Positions 24,277 to 36,953 of a stretch of 64,000 bases of DNA are shown piece by piece; the stretch's first letter is position 1, and every line of letters starts with the position of its first letter. The notes under the pieces are model-generated. The model saw only the letters and a program-made list of their open reading frames with translations, made no database searches and had not been told where the DNA came from. The stretch covers positions 2,501-66,500 of the forward strand of contig NC_092317.1 in assembly GCF_036785885.1 (NCBI RefSeq), written 5' to 3'. Position numbers and translations under genes: made by a program. Source of the stretch: Coffea arabica. Its lineage: Eukaryota; Streptophyta; Magnoliopsida; Gentianales; Rubiaceae.

Positions 24277-24804
24277 TACTTTAAAGGGATAATTTCAGAA
24301 ACCTCTCCTGAGATTTCTAACAATTTCACTGAGCTCCCATAAGGTTTGAAAAATTACACTTACTTCCATTGATTTCATAGTTTTAGTAACAAAACCTTAA
24401 AATAATATTGACTTGGACAATTTTTTAAATGAATATCAAAAAATGCATTTGTGGAATGAGTTTTAATTTATTTTCCTATACAATTATAAGATTATTTAGT
24501 ATAATTATAAGAAAAAGGTGCCACATTCTTCATGTCCATATTTACTATTTGATAAACAGTTATATTAATAATTTTATTACTATGATATGATATTTTTGAT
24601 GATATGTTATTATGGATTTAGATTTAAAAGATAGTAAAGAAAATGTTGAAATAATTCATTTAGAATTTATAAATTTTTAGAGTAGTGGAATTATTATAAT
24701 TTAATAGTGCCTTTGGGCCATTTCTTTTTTATTTATTGTTAATTTTAATACCAAAAAATAGAAAACAAAGATCAACAAAAATATTGGATTCCATATAAAA
24801 TTAA

Positions 24805-26699
24805 GAGCGAATTGCGCGAAATGTCACTAAACTATTTCAAAGTGCCGGTTTTGGTCACTAAACTTTTTTATTAGCGCGAAATGTCACTGAACTAGTAAAT
24901 CTATACCATTTTGGTCACTCCGTGTATTTGTGCCGTTAGGAGAGACGGAAAATCACTTTTTAAGGGGTAATTTCGTCTACACAATAGTTAAAAAATTTAT
25001 GCCCTCATTCTTCTTCACCCACAACCATCCATCACCTACATTGCCACCCACCGCCATCACCTCCACCTCCACTCTCCTTCCTTTCCCTTTTTCTTTCTTC
25101 TTCCTCCTCCTCCCTCTTTCACCATTTGTAACAAAGAACACCCTTTATCATTACTTACCTTTCCTTACATTATTTATCATTACTTACCCTTTATCGGTCA
25201 AGAGCACGAAACTAACCTTTCATTGGATGATCGATGGACAGTATATGCACAGGACTCACGAAACTAACCCACAAGAAAAACGGCAGCAAAGCAGAAATTC
25301 AACTAGACAGGATTATTGCTCTGATGCAGAAAGGTCAAGAGCCAGGACTGAAAAAACGAGGGCGCAGATTACTAACCTCAGTTCTGATTGTCCGCCTATT
25401 CAGGAAAGGACCAAGAGGGAAAGGAAACCCAGTGATATTGAAGTAGAACCTTCCGCCACTGCTACCACTCGTGCTGCTGATGGCTTTTCCGGAAGCAACT
25501 ACCAAATTGACATTCTTGATTACTTTGGGTTTTAATTGAAAAGATAAGCCATTTAAAGGTGACCCACCAAGGAAAGCAGTAGTGTTTGATTCTCCTGAAG
25601 ATGAATGATTTGGCAATAAAGTGGACTTCGGCGAGGTCAAATTGATGCCTGCCACCATTTTCAAATAAAATTTCCTCCCACACTCCCACTCCCCAAATTA
25701 GTGCCAAATTAGCGTCAGCTCAGGTGAGGCAACGCAAGAGTTGCAAATCTAAATTGTGGCCGGATACAGAGTAAGGAAGGAAAAAGCTTCGGATAGAAAA
25801 CTTGAAAGAGGGCCAGAGGTTTTTCAGCTAAGAAGAAATGGGAAAAACGAACGAAGTAAAAACAAGAAAAGCAGAGGAGGAGCTGCGGAGGAATTGGAAA
25901 ACAGAGGAGGAAGAAAAGAGGTCTGGACGAAGGACGAGAGAAAGAGGGGAAAGAGCATCGGCGCATCTCTTTTGCCGCTGCTGTTCGTTTTTGCGCTCAC
26001 CGCCACTGAAGCCGCCGCCGCTCGAAGGAAGCCGCCATCACCTCCCCAGAATCCTCCATCACCGTCGTCTGCAAATCTTCAATCGAACAGATGTGGTAAG
26101 TCCTCTTTCCCCTTCAACCGAACAAATTCTGTTTTCTCCTCAAGCTTAGACCTATAAGAATCTCAAAACCGAGATTAGCTTATTGTGATTTGTATGTTGA
26201 TTGTACGCAATTTTGTGTATACATGCTTTCTGTGTTGTTTGGGATTGAATGTCTTTATGTTTCTTACCAATTCTTGGGCTGATTAACTTCAAATTGACCA
26301 AAAGAATCGGTGAAATTTCTTATGCTCATTTGGTGTTCGACGAAATGCCTAGCTAAAAGTTCTTATTGAAAGATGCTTTATTTGCAATTTTTTTTCTTTC
26401 CTCGTGGAAAAAATCGGTTAAGTTGGTCAATTCGCTTCCTCACGTTTGAGAAATTTTGATGCATTGCTGTCTTCCGTTTTTCCGTCTCTCATGATTATGT
26501 AAAAGCTTCAAGGAAAAGGCTGTGCAGACAAATTTGCCCCTCAAAAAGTTGATTTCCGTCTCTCCTAACGGCACAAATACACGGAGTGACCAAAACGGTA
26601 TAGATTTACTAGTTCAGTGACATTTCACGCTAATAAAAAAGTTTAGTGACCAGAACCGGCACTTTCAAATAGTTTAGTGACATTTCGCGCAATTCGCTC
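24805..26699. mobile_element. Nested Pack-MULE carrying captured gene fragments
   Basis: A 1,895-bp element with inverted repeats of about 190 bp that are over 90 percent alike. Both ends read GAGCGAATTGCGCGAAATGT inward. The 9-bp flanks are TAAAATTAA (24796-24804) and TAAAATTAG (26700-26708). Long terminal inverted repeats with a 9-bp target duplication indicate Mutator. The inside carries no transposase. Instead it holds GC-richer gene-like pieces in opposite orientations: a minus-strand first exon (25377-25664) and a plus-strand leader with a clean splice donor ATGTG|GTAAGT near 26095. That is the definition of a Pack-MULE. Confidence 0.8.
25377..25664 (-). pseudogene. Captured first exon, resembling a plastid DUF4336 protein
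   Basis: A 96-codon open exon inside the Pack-MULE, starting ATG at 25664. The N-terminal half is rich in Ser, Thr, Asn and Lys like a transit peptide. It ends with the phrase FYFNITGFPFPLGPFLNRRT, which I recognise from memory as typical of plant DUF4336 proteins, at the point where the family's conserved domain begins. The exon stops at a good donor (GAG|GTTAGT). No further family exons follow, so this is a truncated copy with the functional domain missing. Whether it is transcribed is unknown. Confidence 0.55.
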
Positions 26700-27016
26700 T
26701 AAAATTAGCTCGTAAAAAAAAATTCACTAGTTCGATATTTGGTTATAATAGAAATAGAGGCAATAGTGGTAGTTTTACAGTTTTATTGGCAAAAAATTTT
26801 AAAAAAAGAATAAGGAGGAAAAAGAATGAAAAAATAATTTTAAAACTCATTTTAAGTATAAGCATACCAAATAAGAGAATTTCATTTAAAATATTTAAAG
26901 GTAAAATTGTCATTTTAAATGATAAGGGAGATATGTGTAATTTTTCAAACTTTAGGGAACTCAGTAAAATTGTTAGAAACCTCAGAGGAAGTTTCTGAAA
27001 TTACCCCAACTTTAAA

Positions 27017-27992
27017 TAAACTTCTATCCAATTTTTGAGAAAAAAAAAATCCTAAACACTTGGGGAAAAATTTGCAATCCGGACCGGATTTGAAAACAGA
27101 AGGAATGTTCTTGTACTCCTAATTTTGTAGGGTGCACAGTTCAGGTGAGCGGCGATCACCTATTCACCAGCATAGCATTTGGTGTTCGGGCCAACCCGAC
27201 CTCTTAGCTTGAAGCTGCTGCTGCTTTTGTTCGCCGTCTTTTCCAGCCGACTGTCTTCGCCTGTGGTTGTGGGGTTGTTCCTTCTTAGTCTTTCATTACA
27301 TAGCTGCTACAGAGGCTTCAGCAGAAGCAAGACAACAAGAAGGTGCGAGCCAAAGCCCAACGGTTATTGGCTGAGGTAAAATGTTTATTTATTCATCTCT
27401 CCTCCCACCTCCACCCTTCCTCTCTGACTTCTTAATTTATTTCGGTGGCTCGGTCGTATTTTCTTCAACTGTTTGTTTCCACCTGCTGATTGGGCTCAAG
27501 TTCCAGCCTTTTAACGCTTCTTAACTGATTGGCCCTATTTATTGGAGTTTTATTGCACTAATAAAGTAGAATTCATAGTTGTCCGTGTCCCTGATGACTT
27601 GAGTTGCCACTCTTTCATAATCTTAAATGCATTTTCCGAATCACAATTTCCATCCCTTCTATCCTTTTTCTTTTCTAATTTGCTCTTTTTCAGGCGACCT
27701 ATTGACGTGGCAACAGCAAGTGGATAATTATAAACTCTTTGAAATCTCACGCGAAGATGATTTGTACGTGAGTGACTCTCTCTCTCTCTCTCTCTCTCTC
27801 TGTTTCAGCTGAATTTGTTCTCTTTGACGCATTAAAGAAACAAAAATGGTCTTTTCCTGTTTGTTCTGCATACTCTCAGTCCCGACCCCGTTAGTAGTTG
27901 TTACTTGCATGGACTTTTATGTTCCGTGCTGATCATTTGCCGCAATGCCCGCGATTGTTTCCTGAGATATCAAGTGTTGTTCTGCAGTGAAA
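27017..27992 (+). promoter_or_regulatory. Promoter and 5' UTR region of the F-box gene
   Basis: The coding start at 27993 follows directly after TTCTGCAG, a good splice acceptor (27987), so at least one intron lies in the 5' UTR. Candidate leader exons end at GGCTGAG|GTAAAA (about 27374) and possibly lie at about 27694-27768. A (TC)n run occupies 27776-27802. No separate gene is supported. Confidence 0.45.
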
Positions 27993-30900
27993 ATGACAGA
28001 CACAGACACTGCTGCAACTCTAATTTCCGCTGATTGTCCCTTTGCGAAGCTACCGGATCATCTACTGATAGAAATCTTCCTGCGTGTTCCCATCTCAGAC
28101 TGGGGGCAAATATCATGTGTCAAGAAACAGTGGGCTAAACTATTCCAGGAAGAATGCTTGTGGGATGCAGCCCTTATTAGGAGTTTCCCTTTGGCTGGCC
28201 AAGCTAAACGGTGGCCAGGGCCTATTCCTCGAGGTTTGAGTAAAAGGTAGACTGGGAGTTTTTATTACCTGCTTACGAACTTATGCATGTTTGGAAGAGA
28301 TTATCACATAATTCTCAAATCATGACCTTCCTCATTTAACTTATACTCAAGCAGCAGTAGCAGGAGCTTAAGGGCAAGCTTCCTGTTGTGCACTTCGCAT
28401 AAATGTCACTCAGGTGTCATGTTATAGTACTTTTTTTGGGTTTTTAGGCGTCACTGGTTCTAATTGCTTTCCTTAACAATATTTGGCATTGGAAGAAATT
28501 TTTTTTCCCTTGTGAAAAATGTACGTGATCAGAACTCTGTTTTCTCTCTTTTTTTTTTTTTTTAAAATTGAGAGGCTTATCGTACTCCAACCTTAAACAT
28601 CAAAACAGCTTCCGCTCTTAGCTGTCTTCCCTCTCCTTCGTTGAGGAAGAAGACATCCAAATTTTCTAGGAAGAGAGTTAATTCTATGTGGATAATTGGT
28701 TAAAAGACTGCAGCAATAAACAAAATTATGTGCTACACATTCGGTCTCTAAATAGTATCCAGATTTTGTATTTTCTTTATGTTTCCTTATATTGTGATTT
28801 ATTCTTCCTGATTTTAATATAAAGGTAGGTGTCATTAACAATCATTGACAATCTTGTTGCCAAATGTGATTGTGATTTCAGGAGATACGCTGCACTTTAT
28901 GTCAGTAAACAGATTTTCTCACTCCATGATGAAATTGATGAAATTGTGGGGCATACTTACTTGTTTCTCAGGGAGCAGCTTGAAGTTTCACCAATGCCAC
29001 TTCCATCTGGGATACTTCATGGAACCATAATAGGTTAGTTGTCAGATTGTTCAAGTTATGTTAGGATTTGATTTCTTCTTTCTTCTTTATATTTGGAATT
29101 ACATTACAATTACAGAGACTTTTTATAATTTAAAAAGTTCAGCTTAAAATGAGAAAGAAAAGTTGAACTTAGATCCAGTAATGTCACTCAGGCTGAATTT
29201 GGTCTTATGGAAACTAGGAAAAAAAAAAAAAAAGCTATGGGAAAGCTTATTTGGTTCCCTATCTTTGGATGTCTGAACCAGATCACGTACTGCTCAGAGG
29301 TAAATGTCTTGCACATGTTGAGTGAGCCAAATGGAATATGTAATTTGAGCAAACATTCTCTGCTTGGGGCACAAGTTGCTACAATTGCCTTGTAACTTCT
29401 GACTTAGAACTGATTTATTGTCGATCCATTTTGGGTTTTTTCTATTTTGCTCTCTGGAATTTGTTGGGAAGCTTTGATATAGAAGCCTTTGCGGACAAGA
29501 TTGTACAAAGAGTGTAATGTGTTTTTTTTTTTATGGCTGATGCTTATCTCTTTTTTAACTAACTGATGCTCTTTTAAGGTGGTTATACTGGGATCTTCGT
29601 TTCTATGTGGTTCATTGTCTGAGGCAGTAGTTTTATAATTATTTTTATCAGAAACTTATTGCTCCCCAGATTAACCTTAAATTCTTTTGCTTTCTAGCAG
29701 ATCAGTTTATTGCTTGTGGCAAATCACAGGATAAAGCATATGAGCTTGCTTCCCTCATCTGGTTGGCTGTTATTGACAACTTGGAGGAGACTGAGCAGAC
29801 CTTTTCTGTACTTAAGCGTCTAGCACTGGATGGTGAAGTAAGCAAACGCTCATTTTCTTCCCTCCCCTCTCCTCACTTGTTCCCATTCCCCCACCCCCCC
29901 CCCCCCACAAATAAAAACCCAAAAAAAAGGAAAAAAGGAAAAAGAAAGTAACTTTTATTAAAGATCATTGGAGAATATTCAGAAACAGAAGAAAAATACT
30001 ATCTGAGACAACCCGTTCCTAAACTACTACCGTTAAATTTAAGCTACACGAAGAAGACATGGTAACCACTGCACCAGCATACTGTTTATAAAAGATCTGC
30101 TGATCAAAACCCCTTTCTATGCTAACCCCTTTCTGTGCTAACGGTTATTTAATCAAATATTGTCTAAAAAAATTGTCAACTTTAATGTTCTTCTAAAGTT
30201 GATTCCTAAGGAGGTGACTATCTTCTCCAAAAGACCTTTTCCTTCCCTTTACTTCTTCTTCCCTTCCACATAATAAAGTGTGCCCAGTGGTTGGGTTTTC
30301 TACGATGAGCGATTTCCTTATGACTACAAAGTAAGTCTGGGGTTTTTGTGGCTCCATCCTTCAATCGCCTCGTCCCCGTGGTGAATTTTCCCAGCTCTTA
30401 AACATAACAACCAAGAAGGCAAGTATTATTGGGAAATTTGATACCCGTTATCGGGTGAGAGGCAGCGAAAGCAGATTAAGAATATTGAGGTCATTTAGCA
30501 TAGTCAGCATGTAGATATATCTTTGAATTTTATGGCACGTATGCAGTAAAGGGGAATGCTGTTGGAATTTGGGGATGCAAGGACTGTGGCAGAGTCAAAG
30601 CTGGTGGTGCTTACACATTAAACACTGCCACTGCTGTGACGGTCAGGAGCATCATGCATAGGTTGAGGGAGCAGAACTGAGAGGTGGATGACCGTTGGTA
30701 ATGGGAGTACAAGTACATGTTTTGGTTTGTACTTTCGAAAAGTATTGGAGCTAAGAATAGTTTTTTTTTTTAATTTACAATAAATAGGCAATATTTGAGT
30801 AAATAAACCCTATGCTAGCCTTTCAATTGGTCTTTGTAACAGCCATTTTTCTCCATCATGCCACAATAAGCTTTAGTCACATCATTACAGCTTCTTAGTA

Positions 30901-32205
30901 CACATACTGCCAACTGGCATTTGAGTGAAAAAACTCTACCATTCCTTCCTCTTCTCAAAAAGTAGACAGTAGCTCCAAGGGACAGTAAAGTTGTTTTGCT
31001 AAGCATTCTGCACTGACCAGTCCAAGTCATTTTGCTGCTCATGGTACATCTGCACCCACCAGTCCAAGAAGACTAAAGCACGTCTGTGGATATGCTTCTT
31101 AAAGTAGACAATGTTGTACAACAGTACTTTAATAGAGTGTTCCTATAAAGATCAATAGCAGATTTTACGCTATAGGAACCATTGGTATCACAAACCCAGA
31201 TTAGCTTGTTCTCGTTATTATCTCAAGGCAAAAGAGTAAGAGGCAAGGTTTACATGATTTCTTCCAATGCCTCATTCATCCTCCATTCTCTTGGCCAAAG
31301 CCATCCACCATTGCAAAAGGAGATGCTACCCCGGCTGAATGACTAATGTTAAATTTTAATGATAATGCACTGATTGTAACTATCAATTAAGGGACTTGTG
31401 GGATGCCAGCTGTGGTACCATAGGAATACGTTCCTACCACAACCTACTACTGTTATTATACGAGTTCTAGCTGTCGCTTCTAATTGCAACGGCTTTGACC
31501 AAAAGCTCTTGTTTGCTTTCTTTGAATTGCAAAGTTTCTATCCATTCATGATACCTGTGTTTCTGTTTCTCCCCCCTCATGTATTCTGTCTGTAAATTGT
31601 CTCACTTTTTATACTTATTTCCTATCTTCAAAGTGATCCAAATTAGGTACCTTTGTGTTTTGAGAGGGCCATATACATAAAGAGTTCAGAAGACCCATAA
31701 TGGTTAGGACTCAGGAATCAGTATTATCTCTGGTGTATAAAGCATGGTTCTCTATTTAAGTTACAAAATCAGAAAAAATTGACTGGATAAATCTTTGAGG
31801 AACTAATGGGCATTTATCGAACATCTGGTTTGTGTAGAACTAGTGATTTAAGTGAGGCCTTAAAGATGAACTTCTGTGTATTAGTGCTTCTAGAGTTAGA
31901 TAAATCGTGGGTGTCAACCATCAGTGCTCTTTCACATTTTGATACAGCGTCATCATGGCAATTATTTTCTAGTCTTCTATTGTTACAAAGCATCATGATC
32001 AGAAAAAGAAAAACAATAAAGGATTCAATTTTTGCAGGTTTTCCTACCATTTCCGTACTCAAGGTCTTACAATGTGCAATGGAGAGTCTTTGAAAGGCTT
32101 TTCACAGACTTTCGTGACTGCTTCAACCATGTTGATTACTATGATTTGCTATCATTGGCGAAGAACAAATTTCAGATGATACCATCTGCTTGGCTGGGTT
32201 ACTAG
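27993..32205 (+). CDS. F-box protein, SKIP24-like
   Basis: Four coding exons (27993-28246, 28882-29033, 29701-29837, 32038-32205) give 236 residues in a closed frame with GT-AG introns. Residues about 17-62 are an F-box ([20 protein letters not shown], then [20 protein letters not shown]), the domain that docks to SKP1 in SCF ubiquitin ligases. There are no Kelch, LRR or other common substrate domains. The conserved remainder ([47 protein letters not shown], ending PSAWLGY) resembles Arabidopsis SKIP24 as I recall it. The substrate is unknown. ATG 27993 lies six bases past a splice acceptor. The 2.2-kb third intron holds a poly-C run at about 29888-29906 and no gene that I can support. Confidence 0.82.
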
Positions 32206-34669
32206 GCGGTGGCATTTGGTCCAAGTGTGTATAGATTGTAGAAGCATTGTTGGGTTCTATACTAGTTGATGAGACTCGTTTCGCAGGATAGAGTTAGAGC
32301 TTTACTATTCTTCACTGATTCATGGATATATATGTTGTTATGACAGATGAAGGCTTTTTCTGATGTGAAATATGATGCAAGATGCAACTAAAATTGTAAT
32401 GATTTTCACTGTCATGGTCCTAATGCGTATTAAGCTCGGGTGAAGGGCGCAAAGTTGTGTGTATTTGCGAGTTCATTGTTTTAGTACCACATCAACCAGT
32501 GAAGCCTTGGGTAAAATTTGTGAAAGGAAGTTGCAAGGGGCTATCTACAGAAGCCTGGTCATTTTTAGAAGGAGAGCTAAATTCTGATCGTCCCAACCTG
32601 ACTTGTCGCTTGTAAAACCAATATACAGAGACATTGGTAGTTGGTACTTGAGGTATTGCACAAACTTTTGTGACTTAGAGGCGTTAAGCGTGATAAAAAC
32701 ATACTTGAAACTCAACTGGGATTTGAGTTGATGGGATGGAAGCATGAAGGCAGTGGAAGCTCAATTTATTAGTGGTGGATGGATAAAAATAAAAGGACAT
32801 TAGAAAATAAATTACAGAAAAAGACCAGTTTTTTCCATCACATTTTACAAAAATATTCTTTTATTTCCGCACTTTTAAAATGAAATAAATTCATTCTTAA
32901 TATTTAAAAATTGAAACTATTACATCCCTGAAATTAACTTTCAATCTGAATTCAATCACCCAACAACTTGATTACAAATTTTGGGGGTATAATTGGTAGA
33001 TCATTTGACTAACTCAACTTGATATTCCCATGAAATTTAATGAAGCCAAAAAGGAAAAATAAAAAAGTATAACATAATAAAAAAAGGAATATCATTCGTA
33101 TATTGTTATTGTATACGCTGACGGATCTAGATACCTGTTACATTATTTCAATTTAAATTTAAACACCACACTTTGTATGATGGTATATATCTGGATTCGT
33201 GCATGTATATACTAATGGTGCTTAAAAAAATTTACTAAAAAAAAAAATTCAACTATTCCAAGACAAAGAACGGTCTTTTTATGTTCCAATTTTTTAATTT
33301 TTCTCCTTTTTTGATTCAAAAAATGTCATATGAATGTGATAGAATTGACCTAATCCGTCTGCGATGGCACCCCAGTAAAAGTTTCTCCAACAAAAAAGCC
33401 ACCGATATAGGTACTGCAAGCAAAGTCTCACGATAAGATGAAGAAGTAATTTTCATTAAATAGGAGAGAAAACAGATTTTCGATTAAATTGGGGAAGAAA
33501 AAAAAACTGGTAGATTTATTCATAAACAAAACCATTGCTATGGTTTGTTCTTCTTCTCCACTTGATCGCCGCTCCAATGTTTGTTTGTTAAGAGTTTTCC
33601 TCTCACACTGGCAATACATAACACACTAACACACACATACAAGTCCATTGAAAACCTACTTTTATCTTCATCGGAAGTAGCATAGAGCTGGCTGCGGCCC
33701 TGCTTGCTCCAACATTTGTCACAAACACAGCAACAATCAGTAGTTTTTACCATTGGTTTCCCATTGTGGCATTTTCACGACCAGTTTGAGGGCATAAGTA
33801 CACCTAATTTTCTGTATTTATTGTGGTACATAACTCAGCCCAGTGATATGCAATGCAACTGAAAATTTGGTCTTTCACAATTAATAGCATATCTAGCGCA
33901 TCGAGAGAAGGAACTAAGAAGACCAACGTGTTTTTCTTTTTTTCTCATACTTTGTCACAAAACCACTAAACAAATACATAACAATCAAACGTTTAAAGCT
34001 TTGAGAGTTTCAAGCACACGAGAATTGCCTTCGCCTCCGCTGCAGTATTCTTTACTACTCAGTTTTGGTGTCCTCCATTTATTTTCCTCAAATTTCAACA
34101 CTTGAGTTGTCCACAGGGAAAGCCCCTTGAGTTCAGATTATAATTTAGAGTTTTGGAGATTCCAAAGGTGTGATGATACTGCATATATTTGAGAATTTTT
34201 ATGAACCTGAACAGGATTTCGGTGAGAAGTTTTATAAATTGAAAGGTTGATGAGTGCATTGGGTTCGCGCATGATGGAAGATGATGATAATTGAGAATTT
34301 GTTGCCAATTTCTTTTTCCTCCCCACTTTAATAGACAATTTTAGTTTTTCTCCCCTAACTAATAGTCAAATATTTTATTTATAATCTAATATGATTTTGC
34401 TCGTAACTCCTGTATTACCCTTGGTTGACTAGTGGTTTTTTGGTCGGAGAAACAATTAATTACTAGTGGTGTTGCCGCGGAAGAACCAAAATTAGTTACA
34501 GTATTAAAGTTTAAGGACTAAATTAAACTAAAAAAAGTTCAAGGATGAAATCAACTTAATTAAAAAAATTGAAGGACCAATTTCGTAATTTTTTCACGAG
34601 ATGAAATGTTGATTAAAAAGATAAATAAGTCTATGTAAGTAAAATAATATTTACAAATAGGAAAAATAA

Positions 34670-35030
34670 CTTTTTTCGTCCTTAATTTTTAAAAATATCA
34701 TTTTATGTTACTTACAAATTCACATTAGTCAATTTTGGTCCCTACCTAAGTTTTCGATTATTTTTTTGCTAGAATCTAATACGTGCCTTGTATGTGATTC
34801 TTTTTTAAGGATAAAATTGTCAAATCAAAATTTACATTATCTGATCCATAGTCCCTCACATTGCACAAAATGAATTTTTTCATCTCTCATTGACCATGTG
34901 TATGAATAGTTTTTTTTTAACCTACATATATATATCTATTTGATTTCTCTTGAATAGCACGAATAGCATGTAATATATCTCTATTTAATTTCAACTATAA
35001 ACAAGTGAATTGTAATTGTACACACACAAT
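34670..35030. repeat. Terminal fragment of a dispersed repeat
   Basis: The reading CCCTACCTAAGTTTTCGA, an ACGTGCCTTG-like word, AAATTGTCAAATC and TCCCTCACATT matches 48885-49280 in the opposite orientation. One end of the element is present here and the other end there. I could not find an inverted partner close by, so this is a fragment. No coding capacity. Confidence 0.5.
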
Positions 35031-36358
35031 TCAATAAATATATGCATGGGTTTAAAATAAACAATTTTGTTTTAAACCCATGTGTATATCTATTTGATTT
35101 CACCATGTGAATTTGTTCAATATTCGTGGGCTTTTCTCTTTTAGTAATAATTCATTTATTGAGTTGTATAATAAGGTCATCTAATTAATTAGTCATAATT
35201 CGAATTTTATAGTTGTACTAATAAATTGCAATTTAAATCTAAAATTTCTACTTGTCACCTTTAAAACCAACAGTTGAATTATTTGCCTTGTGATTATTTT
35301 AAAATTTGAAAGTGCCAATTATTTATTTCTTTTTGTCATACTTTTGGTCTTTAATTTGTATGTTAACATTGTACCTATTTGACAAATAAATTGTTATATA
35401 TAATACAGAAAAAATTGTTGAAATTAAAGGTACATGAAATTAATTACCTAATAACAGTGTTGACCACGTCATTACAATGCATACACACTATTTTTGAAAA
35501 ACAACCTTCACATAGTTATCCACAATTTTTGCATAACTCATAGAACATGTTTTCTATATTAATGCTCTAAATGTAAGCAAGTATTCGAAAATATTTAATC
35601 TAGTAAGAATGAAATAAAGTATAGGTTATGATTATAAATTTAAAAAGTTTGCACAGTAATTAAATTAAATAGAGTAAGTTTATCGTACATATGATTGTAT
35701 ATTCGAATATCCATATTCTCTTTGAATTTACTATCAACAATACTTGTGATGTTGTAAAATTGCTTGACATCAACCACGTAACTAGTTTTCAAACACATGT
35801 ATCATTTTCAAACCTACAATTTTTTGAAATACATGTTGATAAGAGTATGAAACAATATTAAATGCTTGATGTAGTGTTACTGATGGAACTCACCAACTGC
35901 ATAGGTATCGAGCAAAATCTAAATTATGATTGATATACAATTTGCTAGTTCCAATTGTACAAAGTGATGGTCCTGCATAGTATGGTTATATTCGCTAAAA
36001 AACTATTCAAATTATATAGAGTATAAGTAAAAGTATTTGATTTACCTCTGAAATTTCGTACGCAAATACCACATGTTAGTAAAATATTATTTTTTGTAGC
36101 AGACTAATATTATAGAATTCGTAGTATATTCAATAACTTAATACTCAAATCACCGATAAGGCAAAATTTGCCTAAATAAGTTTTACAGTGTCCTAACTCC
36201 TTGTAAAAAAAAAAACGCTAAATAGTCCTAATTGGCATCGTAAGTTACGGCAACGTGCCAGTTCCATCTAGGCCTAATTTTTTTTTTTTTTGTGGTCAAA
36301 ATCTAGTCCTTATTGGTTCTGCTGTTTCTTGATCATGTTGTATGCTTGCGAATTAAAA

Positions 36359-36548
36359 TTGTATTAAAATAGCATGTGAATAAGCATTTATCTTTAATTA
36401 AGGAGTAAAAAGAATTTAAAGTATAAATAACAAACTATAAACGGTTTATGAAATAGATTATGGGAAAGTTTTAAATTTTAAATTTGACTGGTGATAGGGT
36501 TGGTTATAACTCACTACTTTTTATGTATTAAAATAAATACAAAAATCT
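36359..36548 (+). repeat. Direct repeat, copy 1 (partner at 36766-36953)
   Basis: About 190 bp repeated with perhaps 10 percent divergence. Both copies contain TTGTATTAAAATA near the start, CTATAAACGGTTTATGAA in the middle and GGTGATAGGGTTGGTTATAA near the end. The spacer contains a CCCCTCAACTTTACATTTAG motif of the kind seen in the 46.5-kb inverted-repeat element. Confidence 0.8.
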
Positions 36549-36765
36549 ATAACCCACTACTTGTTACATTATTGGGATTTTTTTAGGGTTAAATATAGTA
36601 AGCCCCTTAACTTTACATTTAGTTGCACTTTACCCCCTCAACTTTACATTTAGTTGCACATTTGTGATTTTTTTAAAACGTGATTGTAATTTGCAAAGTT
36701 CATTTGTAGGGGTGGTTATAAGGTTAGTGTGGTGACAAATATTTCTTAATTATAAAAATATAACA

Positions 36766-36953
36766 TTGTATTAAAATATCATACGAATGAGCATTTGTCT
36801 TTAATTAATGAGTAAAAAGGATTTAAAATATAAATAACAACTATAAACGGTTTATGAAGTAGATAGTGGAACGCTTTAAATTTTAAATTTGATTGGTGAT
36901 AGGGTTGGTTATAACTCATTACTTTTTATATATTAAAATAAATACAAAAATCT
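36766..36953 (+). repeat. Direct repeat, copy 2 (partner at 36359-36548)
   Basis: Second copy of the duplication, same orientation, separated by about 217 bp. The origin is unclear. It could be a local duplication of transposon DNA. Confidence 0.8.

Larger units (their letters stand above)
24286..27007. mobile_element. Outer MULE-like element, copy 2 of the local family, host of a nested Pack-MULE
   Basis: The left end GGGATAATTTCAGAAACCTC and the right end (reverse complement GGGGTAATTTCAGAAACTTC) begin inverted repeats of about 100 bp that share the phrases AGATTTCTAACAATTT and GGTTTGAAAAATTACAC in diverged form. The 9-bp flanks are TACTTTAAA (24277-24285) and AACTTTAAA (27008-27016). Without the nested insert at 24805-26699 this would be a non-coding element of about 820 bp. 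Confidence 0.75.

Noticed and set aside
25234-25446. Plus-strand frame with the phrase IQLDRIIALMQKGQEPG in the Pack-MULE cargo
   Set aside because: It might be a second captured coding piece, but I could not assign it to a family with confidence and it overlaps the captured exon antisense.
24930-25535. 201-residue plus-strand open frame in the Pack-MULE
   Set aside because: It starts within the terminal inverted repeat and runs antisense to the captured exon; no protein similarity is recognised.
33538-33753. Cys-containing 71-residue minus-strand frame
   Set aside because: Looked like a small secreted Cys-rich peptide at first, but it has no signal peptide and the Cys cluster is at the extreme N-terminus.
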